Positions 10,726-28,181 of a stretch of 64,000 bases of DNA are shown here, in pieces (within the stretch, counting starts at the first letter, position 1; each line of letters starts with the position of its first letter). The translations under genes were made by a program, and so were the position numbers. The stretch spans positions 1,065,935-1,129,934 of the forward strand of contig NC_012876.2 in assembly GCF_000003195.3 (NCBI RefSeq), read 5' to 3'. The notes beneath the pieces were generated by a model that saw only the letters and a program-made list of their open reading frames with translations, was not told where the DNA came from and ran no database searches. Source of the stretch: Sorghum bicolor (lineage: Eukaryota > Streptophyta > Magnoliopsida > Poales > Poaceae).

Positions 10726-12185
10726 TTATATATGTTCATAAATTAGAAAGAGGACCGATATATATATAGGACCTTACTTTTTGGAAGCCCGGCCTATGAA
10801 TAGTATTCAGAGCACGCGCCGTGGACACAAGGCCGCCGGTGAGCTTTGAAAATTGACAGCCGCTAGTAATTAAAGTAGTCTTTTTAATTAATCTACATGC
10901 ATAACTAATTACTTTCTTGTTTGTTGCATGCATGTTTATATTTTTTAAATTCTTGCTAACACCGATGGAGTAAAAGAGGGAAATGACGGACAGATTGCCA
11001 CGCAATGATTAATTTAAATAAGCCTAAATTATTTTTTGTTCAAATAATTTATAGAGTTTGTTTTGCTTAAATTTGGTGAACCGTGACTGATTTATTATGA
11101 CCAGCCACCATGGTTTAGTAAAATGAAATTTTGATTTAGGCCAGCGGAGCGTGGGAAAAATTATCACAAATAAGTTAAATAAGTCCTGGACACCGTACAT
11201 GCCCCCAGTGATTAGCACAGGGAGATTTAACCGCTTCCATTAAGGATAGAATTATTTGGGCCTTGTTTACTTCACCCCGAAATTCAAAAAGTTTTCAAGA
11301 TTCTCTATCACATCGATTCTTACGGCACATGCATGAAGCATTAAATATAGACGAAAACAAAAACTAATCACACAGTTTGACTGTAAATCACGAGACGAAT
11401 CTTTTGACTCTAGTTAGTAAAATATTCACCACAAACAAACGAAAGTGCTACAGTTTCGAAAATTTTTTAGTTTTCGGAACTAAACAAGGCCTTGCTTAAC
11501 AAAAATAATACTATTAGTAGTAAAAAATTAGTTCGGAAGAGGAAGGGAGATGACGGGTCGATGGAAGAGTGCGACTTCATGAGCACAAGGAAAGCCGCAT
11601 ATCGGACAATGAAGTAGGGTGTGCATATAAAACACTCGTCATAGCGAGTGTGGAAATAAGCTTATTTTATTTTAAAAATATATAAAATCAAACAGACCAT
11701 ATATTGACAGCTCACATTAATATTAACACGTATAGAGGCCATTAGAATAGGACGACTCTATACTTCATATTATTATATATAGTATTGTCTTCGTCTATGA
11801 TGAAATTTTAGGTATAGTTAAATTAAGATATCTTAAATTTAATCAAATTTATACTGAAAAAGTATCAATCAATACATATGAATATAAAGAGATATATCAT
11901 GAAAATATAATTTGTAGTAATTGTTTAGTATCTTTCACATAAACTTGGTAAAAAATTTGAATAATTTGCCTTATATCACTATATATAATTACATTACATC
12001 TTTTTGAATGGAGGGAATGCTTTTTTTACCACAATGGAGGGGAGTGTTTTACTTTAGTTATACTACAAATAAAATACGGTCGAATATGCTTTGACTTTCA
12101 CCAAAAATACCAGCACAACATTGAAATACGTTTCTCTACATACGACACGTACTATGTGTAGCAAGAAACACCCGATGATCCCGTT
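10726..12185. other. AT-rich intergenic region with MITEs
   Basis: Between the F-box gene and the KH gene no coding region is supported. It holds a Harbinger-type MITE (11259-11491) and a Stowaway-like decayed element (~11790-12020) with the ATTTAATCAAATTTAT and AATTTGCC words of that group. The rest is unassigned. Confidence 0.6.
11259..11491. mobile_element. PIF/Harbinger-type MITE (GGCCTTGTTTA ends)
   Basis: Terminal inverted repeats GGCCTTGTTTACTTC and GGAACTAAACAAGGCC bound 233 bp. The interior words ATTAAATATAGACGAAAA and ACGAAAGTGCTACAG are shared with the element at 24846. A TTG triplet flanks both ends; the family's usual TTA/TAA target duplication is only approximated. Confidence 0.8.
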
Positions 12186-12193
12186 GTATATAA
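12186..12193 (+). promoter_or_regulatory. TATA box of the KH-domain gene
   Basis: TATATAAA lies 122-129 bp upstream of the start codon. A telo-box-like AAACCCTAA follows at 12292-12300, inside the probable leader; such boxes are common in genes for RNA-handling proteins. Confidence 0.55.
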
Positions 12194-12314
12194 ACGGGCT
12201 AGGACATCCACGGGCTCCATCGTGTCATCCGGCGGACGTCCACGGCGACCCATCCTAAGAAAAAAAAAAAGCCAGGGCGGCGAAAACCCTCAAACCCTAA
12301 TCCTTTCGTTCCCC

Positions 12315-15300
12315 ATGGCGGACGCTGACGCCGCGCCGCCAACGCCGCCTCCGGAGGTATTAGTCCCCGAGGAGCATCTCGCCGCCGTCGAATCCGCCGT
12401 CGCCGCGGTGCAGGAGGAGGTGGCCGCGACGGCCGAAGTCGATAACAAGCGGAAGCTGGAGGACGTCAGCGCCGACGCGGAGGCGAACGGCACCGGCGAG
12501 GACGCCAAGCGCCTGCGCGTGGACGGCGAGCCCGACGTCGCCACAGGTGGATCTCTCAGCCCCCCCTTGTCTGGAATCTATGGTTTGTCGCGCTTTTACT
12601 TCTAGATAGATGAAGCTTGCGGCTCACCCGGTTGATTGATTCGCTCGTTTTCCTCGATTAGGAGCAGGGGTTGAGCTGCAGAAAGACGGCTCCTCCGTGA
12701 ATGTGGAGGAGCCCGCAGCTGCGGAGGATAAGGTTGCTCCCACCGATGGGGCGGCGATGGATGGTGATAACGGCGCGGCAGCCGCTCCTGCTCCAGATTC
12801 GGCTTCTGATGAGAAGCCGCTTGAAGCAGCAGCTGAAGCTCCCCAGCAGGAAGGTGATGCAGCAACTGAAGCTCCCCAGCAGGAAGGTGATGCAGCAACT
12901 GATGCACAGGATATTTCTCGTAAGATCGAAGTGCCCAACAGCAAGGTATATTATTCCCAACAAACTCGTTTACTGTCAGATTCTGCTTATACTATGTCTC
13001 ACGAATGTCGTAAACAAATGACATAGATAAGAACATTTACTGTAGAAACTACAATTTCTTCTACATGTTATTCAGTCTATTCTTATTTCTTACTTTGGGA
13101 ATTCATGCAGGTTGGTGTCCTCATTGGAAAATCTGGTGAGACAATTAGGAACTTGCAATCGAGCTCAGGTGCACAGATCCAAATCACCAAGGACGCTGAT
13201 GTGGACCCAAATACCCTGACTCGGTCAGTTGAACTAGTTGGAACCCTTGGAAGTGTTGATAAAGCAGAGCAGCTTATTAAGTGTGTCATAGCTGAGGTAC
13301 ACTGAATATGTGCTGATTCCTTAATTCGAGTTGCTCTTGAGCTGTGTTTTCACCTGCACGCTAGTTCTAAAATTTCCATTGGATGCTCTACGCTCTATTC
13401 CAGGCTGAGGCTGGCGGTTCCCCTGCCTTGATAGCTAGAGGATTTGGAAGTGGACAGCCTGGATCAGAGCAATTTGAGATGACAGTTCCTGATAACAAGG
13501 TTCTTTCTTGGAGCTAACGATGTCGTATTAGTGTGCCATTTTATATGTTCAACCATTACCTTTATTTCATAGGTTGGTCTCATTATTGGAAAAGGGGGTG
13601 AGACAATTAAAGGCATGCAGACCAAATCTGGTGCTCGTATTCAGGTGGATATGTCACTTGTCATGGTGGCTTGCCATTATCAAACTTTTACAACTTGTAT
13701 ATACTGAGAGGTCTAAGGAGATAACTTTGTTTTTTTTTTGTAGTTAATACCCCAACATCCTCCAGAGGGTGTTACATTGACTGAAAGAATTGTACGTATT
13801 ACTGGGAATAAGAAGCAGATTGAAATTGTAAAGGATTTGATCAAGCAAGCTATGAATCAGGTGATGTGATCTTCCTTTGTCCTTTTCTGGTAGTCGATTT
13901 GCGTTTTCATTGTTAAGTACTACTATATGCTTTTGATTGTTCATGCATTCTGTGATTTTACCCTGATGGTTGCTGATGATGTGATCATGCTTCATGATTG
14001 ATTGTTCTTGGTTCATGATATGGTTACTTTTGTGATGGTAGATACCAAATTTAATGTTGTCTTCATGGTATTTTTTGTTACCCAAGAGAAATTCATGGCA
14101 TCCCTATTGAGAACACGGCCTTATTACAATGCTATTATTAACCGATTGGTTTCTTAGCTTTTGAGTTTTGTAATATGCCTGCTTTATCATTGCATGCAAT
14201 TTGTACCATTTTTTCTGATCAAGCCAAACTGGAGATTTCTTGATAAGCTTTGTAGCTTGTATAGTTGTCCCAAGTGTACTGATATTTGGGTTTCATAATA
14301 TGCCTTGCATGCAATTCGTACCATCTTTCTGATCAAGACGAGTTTGAGAATTTCCTGATAAGCTTTCTAGCTTGTATTGTTTGTCCCAAGTGTACTGATA
14401 TTTTTGTTATAAACAAAAACACTTTGCTTTCGTACTTTGTTATTCATACTGTGAATATATTGTCATTTCTCTTGTTGGGAGTGTTGGCTTGAATTTTAAG
14501 ATTTGTTCTAAACTAATCACTCTTCTCTACAATTGGCCTTGTATGAAGTATCCATCTTGATATATAGCAGTGCCTAATTGGGCTGGAAGGTAAGTTCTTC
14601 TTCATGTTTATCATCTTCCGATGAAAGACAACGAGACACCATTGCTTTCTCAAGATTAAGGATGTAAAATTTGTAAATTGGATTCATTAACTCAATGAAT
14701 ATTTCACTGCATTTCCCTCTTCAAAATCCCTTATCCTGGGTGCTAAGCACTGAGAACTTTTTATGGATTATTTTCCCTTCTCATTTTTACTGGATCATGC
14801 ACGCTTCCATTCCATATCTGTCCATTGGAGCAAAGTTCTTGAATTATTTATTTGTTAAGTAATATGAATTATTGAAGAGTAAAAAAGAGTGCATGATCAT
14901 ACAATTCAGAAATTAACTTTTGAGCTGTAATACATAGCAAATGATTCGTCTGGGAGATCTGGATACAGATTGGATTCTTGATCCCATTAGCTTGACTATT
15001 CTTTGTAGGACAATACACTATGAGTAGGACTTTTCTCATCTATCACCCTTAGCAATAAACATGGGCATGCTTAATTGAATTAGAATGGATCACAGTGTCC
15101 ATGACTATAGCTTTGCAAGTGCTGTATTACCATACCAGCGGATTATCCAGTTGCTAGCTAAGATATGATTCTGTTTCCTACATAAGCAGTCTGAACTGAC
15201 ACATCAAGTTCACTCGCTTCCAGTTTCCGTCAATGATTTTTGTTGAAGGTGCCAATTTTGGAGTTGGTTGGGCATCCTAATGCAGATACAGCTAGCTTTC

Positions 15301-17288
15301 TTCATGGGGGTCATCGTTTACTTGCACCGAAGAGGGATATTGATCATTATCCCTTACCCTTGCATGGTTTATGTAGTTGGTAACTGGTAAGGCTGCCTAT
15401 GCCGAAAGGAAACAGAAACGGTATGGCATTGGAAGACTGCAACAAGTGTATCATTGCCATGACAAGGCTACTACATCACCATGTATAGGTTTGCTAAACT
15501 GAATTGTTTGTGACTGTATGTTGTCTGCAAAACACAACTTCCATATGCTATAGCTAAATGATTACGGATTTACACATTGTTACTTATTTGGTACGACACC
15601 CTTAACTAGAGTTTGGGTTGCTTAGCGTTATTTTTCCACCATTAGTAACGGTTGCTATTTGATAATGTGTGATGCAGTGCATTTAATCTCGATATAAATT
15701 GTGTTCTCTATTGAAGCTGTTTATGTTTATGAGATGCACCAATATGTTAAATTCTGAAGTATTCTTTTTATTCTACATTTCTTGTTGCAATTTTTAATGA
15801 TGGTTAACCAAGGGTACTATTGATATTCCTATTGTATTAATGGTGTTGCATAATGTTGTCCAAAGAAATTTGTGGAGATTTTGTTAACGGATTTCTTTTC
15901 TTGAACATTGTTTCTTGAACGATTTAGTGATTAATGCTGGACAGTGTTTAATAAGTATGAGATATGAGCTACTATGCAGGCATATATATTAATGCTGTTC
16001 TTATTTAACTGCAATGTGAACAGTCTGGCTGCCCCTTGATGGCTTCCTATTACCTTTGGCTTTATGTTAGTTTGTAGTGTCTGTTATTTACTTCCCCTTT
16101 TGGTTTCTAACATGCTTTCTTGTACAGACATTTTCAAAGCATACAAACCAATCTGGCGGATATGGTCCACAAGGTTACCGACCTCAGGGTCATGGTGCTG
16201 GTTCTCAGTGGGGGCCACGTTCTCAGAATCATGGCTATGGATACCCACCTAGAGGTATGCCTCCACCTCAAAACTACAACGCACCCTACGGTGGCTACCC
16301 GCCGCAGGGACCACCAAGAGGTGGTATGGGCTGGGACCAGAGGCAGGGCCCTCCACCCCATCCTTCGTACCAGGGTGGTGGTGACTACTACAAGCAGGGC
16401 TCTCAGCCATATGATAGCCAGCCACCAAGCTACCCTCCTGGGCCAGGGAATTACAACAGTTATGGGCAATCCCAGGGTCCTAACTATGGCCAACCTCAGT
16501 ATCCGCAACAGGCGCCTCAACAGAACTACAGCCATGGGTATGGTGATCCTAGATACAATGCTCCCCCTCCGAACCAGCAGTACTATGGTCAGCCACCAAT
16601 GGGCCCGCAGCAAGGCTATCCTCAACAGCCAGATCCCTATGCTAGGCCTCCATACAGTGGACCTGGACAATGGCCGCCCAGGGGTGCTCCAGCCACTGAT
16701 GGCTCCTACCAGGCGCCACCTGCATCTTATGGGCCGCCGTCTCAGCAGCCTCCTGCTTATGGGCAAACATACAGTGCAGCAACTGGACCTGATGGGTATG
16801 CGCAACAGGGTTACCCACAGCAGGGTGGGCCGGCACCAGCTCCATATGGTCAGAGTGCACCAGCAGCTCCAGGCTATCCTCAGCAAGGCACACAGCAAGG
16901 TAGCTATGCACAGTACCCGCAGACCCAACCAGCATATGGTGATCAATCAGCTCAAGCTAATGCAAACTATGGGTACCAGGGAGCTCCAGCAGATCCTAAC
17001 TATGGAAGTGCGTACTCACAGCCAGGATATGGTCCTCCTGGTCAGGCAACTGGTCAGGCTGGTTATGCCACCTCTGCGCCAGCAGCCGGCCAGCCTGCAT
17101 ATGGCCAGGCAGGATACACCCAGCCACCTACGAATCCTCCAAGTTATGATCAGTCTGCAGCACCAGCAGCGACTCAGAGCAGCTATGCTGCACCTCCAGC
17201 AAATCCACAGCAGCCTGCTGCAGCAAAAGGGGTCTCGCCACAACCTGCTGCTGCTGGATATGGTGCTGGTGGGCAGTGGACAGCATGA
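12315..17288 (+). CDS. KH-domain RNA-binding protein (FUBP/KSRP-like), Gly/Pro/Gln/Tyr-rich tail
   Basis: Seven exons: 12315-12546, 12662-12945, 13111-13296, 13404-13499, 13573-13644, 13744-13860 and 16128-17288. They join in frame to 715 residues. Residues 1-160 are acidic and Ala-rich with a basic K-R-K-L and A-K-R-L-R (possible nuclear signals) and a duplicated A-P-Q-Q-E-G-D-A-A-T. KH1 (~165-234) has the loop G-K-S-G (178-181); KH2 (~260-329) has G-K-G-G (272-275), so both RNA-contact loops are intact. The final exon (330-715) is a prion-like low-complexity region with many G-Y-P, Y-G-Q and P-P-Q words. The family binds single-stranded RNA or DNA in the nucleus and in granules; the specific role is unknown. 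Intron 6 is 2.27 kb. A frame open along the tail exon in another phase is a by-product of its repetitive codons. Confidence 0.93.
14165..14403 (+). repeat. Tandem duplication (~115-120 bp) inside intron 6 of the KH gene
   Basis: Copy 1 (about 14165-14287) and copy 2 (about 14288-14403) share TTGCATGCAATT, CTTGATAAGCTTT or CCTGATAAGCTTT, and CCCAAGTGTACTGATATT. They differ by small indels and substitutions, so the duplication is not recent. Confidence 0.85.
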
Positions 17289-17558
17289 GCCTCGTCTCTC
17301 AAACTTTGCTGACAGCAAGATCGTGTTGGATACCGCTTTTGGCGCCTGTTCCAGTGTTTGCGTCTTTTGGATGTCTGTGGATGCATCGGGTAGGTCTTGA
17401 CTTCGTTATCAAAAGGGATTGTAACCCCTTGTTGTGATACTTGGCTCTCGTTAATGTGACTTTATTAAACATCATATTCAGTTTGAACGAAACCTTGTCT
17501 TGCTACTTCGCATCTTGTCAAGTGATTTTTGGATCCGTGTTAACCAGTCATATATTTT

Positions 17559-18150
17559 ATGTTTGGCTTGCTCTCGCGCTGTTCCTGTAAATTAATATTG
17601 GTGTTTGGCTTTCTCTTACGGCGGTTCACGGAATGATAGGTGCCCTTGCGATTTGGCAATCATTATGTTTCTGGCTTGCTCTTGCGCTGTTCCTGTAAGG
17701 CCTTGGTTGTGCCTAAATTTTTTTCACGAATCTTATTGAATCTTGTGACACATTCTTGGAGTATTAAATGTAGAAAAAAAAACTAATTGTATAGTTTGGT
17801 TGTAAATAGTGAGATGAATCTTTTCACCAATATATGCTAATGATGGATTAATTAGGTTTAATAAATTCGTCATGCAGTTTCTGGCGGCGAGTTATGTAAT
17901 TTATTTTTTGATTAGTCTATGTTTATTTTTTGATTAGTCTACGTTTAATACTTTGAATGTGTTCACATATTTGACGTGATACTTAATTTTTTTCGAACTA
18001 AACAATGCTTAAATAAATACTCCTTCCAACCTTAGTCATTTCAATTTTCTTTAAGAGTCAAAGTATTTTAAGTTTAATCAAATTTGTGATGTTGATTATT
18101 GGTGTTTGGCTTTCTATTTCGTGTTTATGGAATGATGATCGGTGGCAATA
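17559..18150. repeat. Tandem duplication split by MITE insertions, 3' of the KH gene
   Basis: The unit at 17559-17664 (GGCTTGCTCTCGCGCTGTTCC, then TGGTGTTTGGCTTTCT, then GGAATGATAGGTG) is repeated from 17665. The second copy's first part ends at 17698 and its second part resumes at about 18095 (ATTGGTGTTTGGCTTTCT, GGAATGATGATCGGTGG). A MITE (17699-18009) and a Stowaway-like fragment (~18010-18090) lie between. Confidence 0.75.
17699..18009. mobile_element. Decayed PIF/Harbinger-type MITE, TAA target duplication
   Basis: It begins GGCCTTGGTTGTGCC and ends CGAACTAAACAATGCT, with TAA at 17696-17698 and at 18010-18012. The interior has GGAGTATTAAATGTAGA and an extra 22-bp tandem repeat (TTTATTTTTTGATTAGTCTA, about 17900-17945). 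It is longer and more diverged than the copies at 11259 and 24846. Confidence 0.75.
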
Positions 18151-18397
18151 AATAACTCTGCAGTTCTGCCGTTCGTCCAAACTCGCTGGGTTTGTTTGTA
18201 TTAGATTTGATCTGACCGAATCCGAATCATGTTAGTATAGTTAGCATGGGCGCTATGGTCTTTGCTTGAAATGAAAGATAAAAGTTTCATCATCTCTATA
18301 TAAATCTCTACATAATCATATAATAGTGGGCTCAATTTGCATTCAACGGTACTGCTGCTTCAGGCATGGAGTAAGAATTCGTTCAGCTAATCAGCTC

Positions 18398-23323
<4,926 letters not shown>

Positions 23324-23706
23324 GCTGGTTGAAGATGAACAGCTACCAGGGATATGATCTATCTGCAGGCAGTCACAAAGCACAAGAATCTGAATGCAGA
23401 GGGATCGTACAAAGCACAAAAATCTGAATGCGGAGGGGTCTCTGCCACATGGCAAGAAACAGCAAGGATGACGGAACGTGAGGGAATCGAAATCGATCCA
23501 GGCATCCATCCATCCATGGCGATGGGGAGGAGGAGTGAATCATCCTTGAACAACAACAGATGAGATGGGGAAGGAAGGAAGAGAGCGAGACCTGAGCCTG
23601 ACGAATGGCAGCGGCAGCAAAACCCGGAATCGCCGAGCACGAGCAGAGCTCTCGCAGAATTCAGAAAGGCGCTTGGCTTTTGGGTGGGTGGGGTTTATAT
23701 ATATAT
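23324..23706 (-). promoter_or_regulatory. 5' leader, leader intron and TATA box of the GH116 gene
   Basis: A TTTATATATATAT stretch at 23694-23706 (TATA on the - strand) precedes a leader exon that probably ends at a GTCTCGC donor near 23593. A leader intron with an acceptor near 23366 (CTGCAG) then brings transcription to the start codon at 23323. Leader introns of this kind often raise expression in plants. Borders are by eye. Confidence 0.5.
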
Positions 23707-23902
23707 GAAGACTGAATGCAGTCAGGGAAAAGCAAAGGCAGTGGACAGCACGGGGGTTCTCGTTCTCGTTGTTGGTGGCATCAGTTTCTTCATTTTTTTT
23801 TCTTTGTTTCATCAGGTATTGGCCTATTGGGTGTTTCTGGGGAGTAAAAAAAAAAAGAAATCGGCCCGGCAATAGTAGTTAACGAGCTGCAGTCATACGT
23901 CA

Positions 23903-23919
23903 GGGGGGGGGGGGGGGGG
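23903..23919 (+). repeat. Run of 17 G
   Basis: An uninterrupted G17 homopolymer about 200 bp upstream of the GH116 TATA box. It may form a G-quadruplex or be length-variable. The stretch from here to 24300 has no gene. Confidence 0.9.
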
Positions 23920-24315
23920 TAGTTGGATTGGGTAAGCAATGCTGTTTGTTTCTGAGTGTGTTGTACGTCGTGACACGAAGCTGTTTTTGTTTTGTCCTAT
24001 TCTTAATTTCCTATATTCCCTAAGGATAACGGATATTTAGCAGGCTAACAACAGCAGGCGAGGGAATTTTGTTTCCCTTGTCAAGAAATTGTTCAAGAGG
24101 CATCTATGGTGACACGTGACTCGTCAGCCATTACAAATCGATGAGACATCAGAATCAGAATAAGAGTCGCCCCTGTTAGTATACAGTTTGTCACACAAGT
24201 GATTGCCGGAGAAGCTAAGCTATATTCTGATTCTGACGGAGTAAAAGAGGGTTCAGAATAAACAAGTCTGACCTCAGCTTGTATTTGAAGAAGCTGCAGA
24301 AAGAATGTATCGTTT

Positions 24316-24594
24316 GAAGTATTTTTTTTTTTTAAAAAAGAGGGGAAACCTCTGCTTTTAAGAAAGCACATAGTTTGGGTACATACTGGAGTAACCAGTG
24401 ACAAACAAAGCGCAAAAAGATACAAAGAGAATCTGAAAACAGTTTGGATTCTCTACTCAAATCTCATGAACATCAGTTGGCATCGTCATGTTCGTCTTGA
24501 AGCTTCGCATCCAACAAATCACCTTGTCCTTCACTTGAGACATCCTCCCTCTGTCGTCTTCCTTAAGCATAATCATCCATGAAGTATTTTTTTT
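24316..24594 (-). mobile_element. Short retroposon with poly(A) tail and 15-bp target duplication
   Basis: The 15-mer TGAAGTATTTTTTTT is present at 24316-24330 and again at 24580-24594. Between them lie ~249 bp beginning with a poly(T)/A run on the + strand, that is a poly(A) tail on the - strand. This is the signature of target-primed insertion of a SINE or a 5'-truncated LINE. Read on the - strand, a short frame of ~37 codons ends in T-D-V-H-E-I and stop before the untranslated tail, suggesting the 3' end of a LINE or a processed transcript. Confidence 0.7.
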
Positions 24595-24845
24595 GAGACC
24601 ACGCTAATTAAGGTGCGTTTTTCATTAAGTGGCTTGTTGTAGGCTCTGCTTAGATTCATTATCTAATAATAGTTAGCTGGCTAATAATTTACTATTTGAT
24701 TTGGCCTAGCTAGTTGGATAGTGTTGTCATTGTTATTTAAAGATCTAGCTAACAATTAGCTAGTCTGATCCAAAAGACATAATTACTGGCAGATAACTAC
24801 TACCTATAAGGATCCAAACAGAACTTTAGATATAAGTATAGCTTA

Positions 24846-25087
24846 GGCCTTGTTTACTTCCCAAAAAATTTTGCAAAATTTTTCAGATTTTCCGTCACAT
24901 CGAATCTTTAGACACATGCATGGAGTATTAAATATAGACGAAAATAAAAACTAATTGCACAGTTTGGTCGGAATTGACGAGACGATCTTTTAAGCTTAGT
25001 TAGTCCATAATTGGATAATATTTGTCAAATACAAACGAAAGTGCTACAGTGTCGATTTCCTAAAATTTTTTGGAACTAAACAAGGCC
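24846..25087. mobile_element. PIF/Harbinger-type MITE with TTA target duplication
   Basis: Inverted repeats GGCCTTGTTTACTTCC and GGAACTAAACAAGGCC bound 242 bp, with TTA at 24843-24845 and 25088-25090. The interior matches the copy at 11259 (ATTAAATATAGACGAAAA, ACGAAAGTGCTACAG). Confidence 0.92.
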
Positions 25088-25619
25088 TTATAATAAGCTG
25101 CACAAAATGAACCCAGTGTTCTGCGTGCGACCACTAAGATGGAAGCTTTTAGTATGTGAGTTGGAATAATGGGTATAGATATGGTAGTAGTGACCTGAAG
25201 AGGATAGTAGAAAATGGAACTGACAGAAGCATCCATGGCGGCCGAGCTGGCGACTCTTGACTGACTCGCCGATCGCGAAAAAAAAAAAATCATCAGTGAA
25301 CGGTACAAAATGGTGTTCTGAAACCGTTGACCAGTAAGGGGCTTCGTTCTCTGCATGTATATATATAATAATAATGTACAAAGCAGTAGCCGCTAATATA
25401 TATATATATTTTAGAATCAACTATAGCAGCCAATATATATTTTTGCAGTGGTATATGGTGCATGGAAGTCGTAGCACATGTTTTTGAATTTTCCTAGTCT
25501 TCGTCCACCACGGATACACACACACACAGATACGACCTGTGGCAGACGACGACGATCGGAGTTGTTCGCTCCTTGAAGCAACTGCTGCTTCGATATATTC
25601 ATCCATCTATAGCGGCCAT

Positions 25620-25827
25620 ATTGGTGAAAAATTTTGGTTTTGACTACTATATTATTTTTATTTGTATTTAACAATTATTGTCTAATCATAAACTACTAAC
25701 CTTAAATGATTCATCTCGCAAACTATAGACGAACTATATATAATTAGTTATTTTCTGTGTCGCAAAATTTTATGTGATGAGAAATCTTGAGAATTTTATA
25801 AAATTTTTTAGGAACTAAAAAGCCCCT
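25620..25827. mobile_element. Remnant of a Harbinger-type MITE
   Basis: One end (TTTTTTAGGAACTAAAAAGCCC) and interior words such as CATCTCGCAAACTATAGACGAA and TAATTAGTTATTTT match the GGCCTTGTTTA family. The other end is not clear. Confidence 0.5.
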
Positions 25828-26453
25828 ACAAAAGATAGATGCTCACCTTTTTTTTTTCCCATTCCGTCTCGATCCCAGTAGTCCCAGCATGCGACCACGC
25901 CGGCCCGCGCGTGGATTTCTGATCCACCACTGACGGTGCATCAGTGGATGATGACCATGACTAATTGACTATTCAGACATCGAGAAGGAGGATCGTGTTC
26001 TGAAATCGATCGATCGGAGTGTCCGGCCATTTGCACTCTCCTACCTACGTACGTTCAGATGACAGTTCGTCGTCAGAGAAACGGGCACGTGCATTGTGTC
26101 TCCACACGTCCCCGTCTCTTCCCTGAAAATAATGAGAATGGTCGTTGTTCGATCATGCTTCGAGTTTGAACTTTTACACATCCATAAGAGACGTGGTAGG
26201 GATAGGGGTTATGTTATGTGGCCTAAGATATCTAGGGAAACATCACCAGATTAGGAGCAACATCGTCGCACACTCTACGTCTGTCAATCGGTGATCATCA
26301 TATGTTCCACTCATTTCAAAAAAAAATTCGCGAACAAGGCTGTGGAGCCCGTATTTCATTAAGAGGCAGAGAATTGTTGGAACTTAGTACAAAGCTGGCT
26401 CAAAACAGATGGCGAGGGGCCAAACGAAGAGAGCAAGCAGCATCCTAAGCACC

Positions 26454-26850
26454 GGGAAGACAGTTTCAAATTATAAGATATTTTGATTTTTTTAAATACG
26501 TTGTTTTTGTTCTGTATTATATAGTGAATATTTATTTGTATAGCAAAACAATATATATCTAGAAAAGATAAAATATCTTATAATTGAAAAAGGAGGGACT
26601 ACTTCTCTACGTCCGTCAATTATAAAATAGTTTTGATCAATTAACTTTTTAAGTTCAATCAAATTTGTATAAAACTATATCGATATTTAACATATTAAAT
26701 ATATATATCACTAAATCTATCTTAGAATATATTTTCGTAGTATATCTATTTTATTTTAAAGTCATAAATACTGATCGATGCTATTTTCTGTAAACTTTGT
26801 TAAAGTTAAAAGATAGTTTGACTTGGGCTAGACTTTATTTCATAATTCAA
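26454..26850. mobile_element. Two adjacent Stowaway-like elements, decayed
   Basis: About 26454-26600 and 26600-26850 both show the pattern of grass Stowaway/mariner MITEs: ends near GGAGGGACTACTTC and CTACGTCCGTCAATTATAAAA, and interiors with AAGTTCAATCAAATTTGTA and TTGTTAAAGTTAAAAGATAGTTTGACTT split over short words. Flanking TA duplications could not be set with certainty. Confidence 0.55.
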
Positions 26851-28103
26851 CTGAATGGAAGACTTTCGCTTTTAAGGACTTTATTTCATACACACGGTGG
26901 TAGTCGTATCTCCTCCATGTGCAAACTTTTCCAGCCTGAAAGTTCGTTCGCTGACTCCAGGGATTAAAGGACTTGTCACCATCCACTCCACAGAAGATAT
27001 ATCTTCTCCTCTTGGCATTTGCCTCATTTAAAAAAAAATTATTGTATTTGTATGCATGCATAGTACGTGTTGGAAAGTAATAATATATACACACAAAAGG
27101 GACAGTTGCGTCCTAACAAATCTGAGGATCAGGAGCAACTGCAAGATCTTGCATGTGCTGAGCACATCCATTTTGGAGTCAGGACACGATCGCATGACAA
27201 TGCGTTTACATGCATGCATCATCTCAACAAATACGATATGATCCTGGAGAACTGATACTCGCAATAGTATGGCTTTGTGCTGCATGTGTACCTGATCAAT
27301 ATATAGTATTGTTTGCTAGAGGCGACCACACACACACACACACCCTTAATGATCCAATTAATGCACGGAAGATCATAGGGAAATCTTTACAAACTCAGAT
27401 CTACAAAATGATGGCTTTATTTTTCATTTTTTGTGTTCGATTGTTAGATGAATGATGAATGATATGGATGATGGATGGACATGTGTATTGGCTGTTCAGG
27501 TTCAGCGTACACAGCTGTAACGTCAACGTACACAGGTAGTTCGAGAATCGGGTCGCGCGATTCACGTGGAATTGATGACTGCCCTTGCAAAAAAAAAAAA
27601 AAAAAAACTTTTAAGAATCATCTGTTACGTTGCAGATCTCCATGCATATACCAATCTCGAGGTTCGTACGCGACTCATCACACATTCACAATATAGTGGA
27701 CTTATGTGTGTGTGTGTGAGAGAGAGAGAGTTAACGGTTTCAATTGTTGATCATACCCGGTAAAATGAGTAAACTACCCATTTGGTATGATTATAAAAAT
27801 CCTTGAGTATACACACCTAGAAGTTTTTTTTTGAAAAAAAAACTAAGCAATCTAGTGCATCCATAAGTGTACGTTATCGCAAAAGTTGGGATGCAAAATA
27901 TTTTTTTTTAAAATTCTACGAAAATAAGAAATTTTGTCTTCCAGAGCACACATGCACGAGAGTTTTATTATTTTCATATGAATTTTTTATGTTGAGTTTA
28001 AACCTCATATTTCGTAACCATGCACATCTATAGATGCACTAGGATGTGCAACAAAAATGTTCCAAGGGGTTTTCATGTTTGCATATGATATTTTCCTATT
28101 GCG

Positions 28104-28181
<78 letters not shown>

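Noticed and set aside
16120..17400. A 426-codon frame overlapping the tail exon of the KH gene in another phase, and a 270-codon frame on the opposite strand
   Set aside because: The tail is a codon-level repeat of Gly/Pro/Gln/Tyr, which keeps other frames open. Only one phase joins to the KH exons.
28104..28176. CRISPR-like array or other designed repeat
   Set aside because: This is an ordinary dinucleotide microsatellite. No repeat-spacer array exists in the window, and the DNA is eukaryotic.
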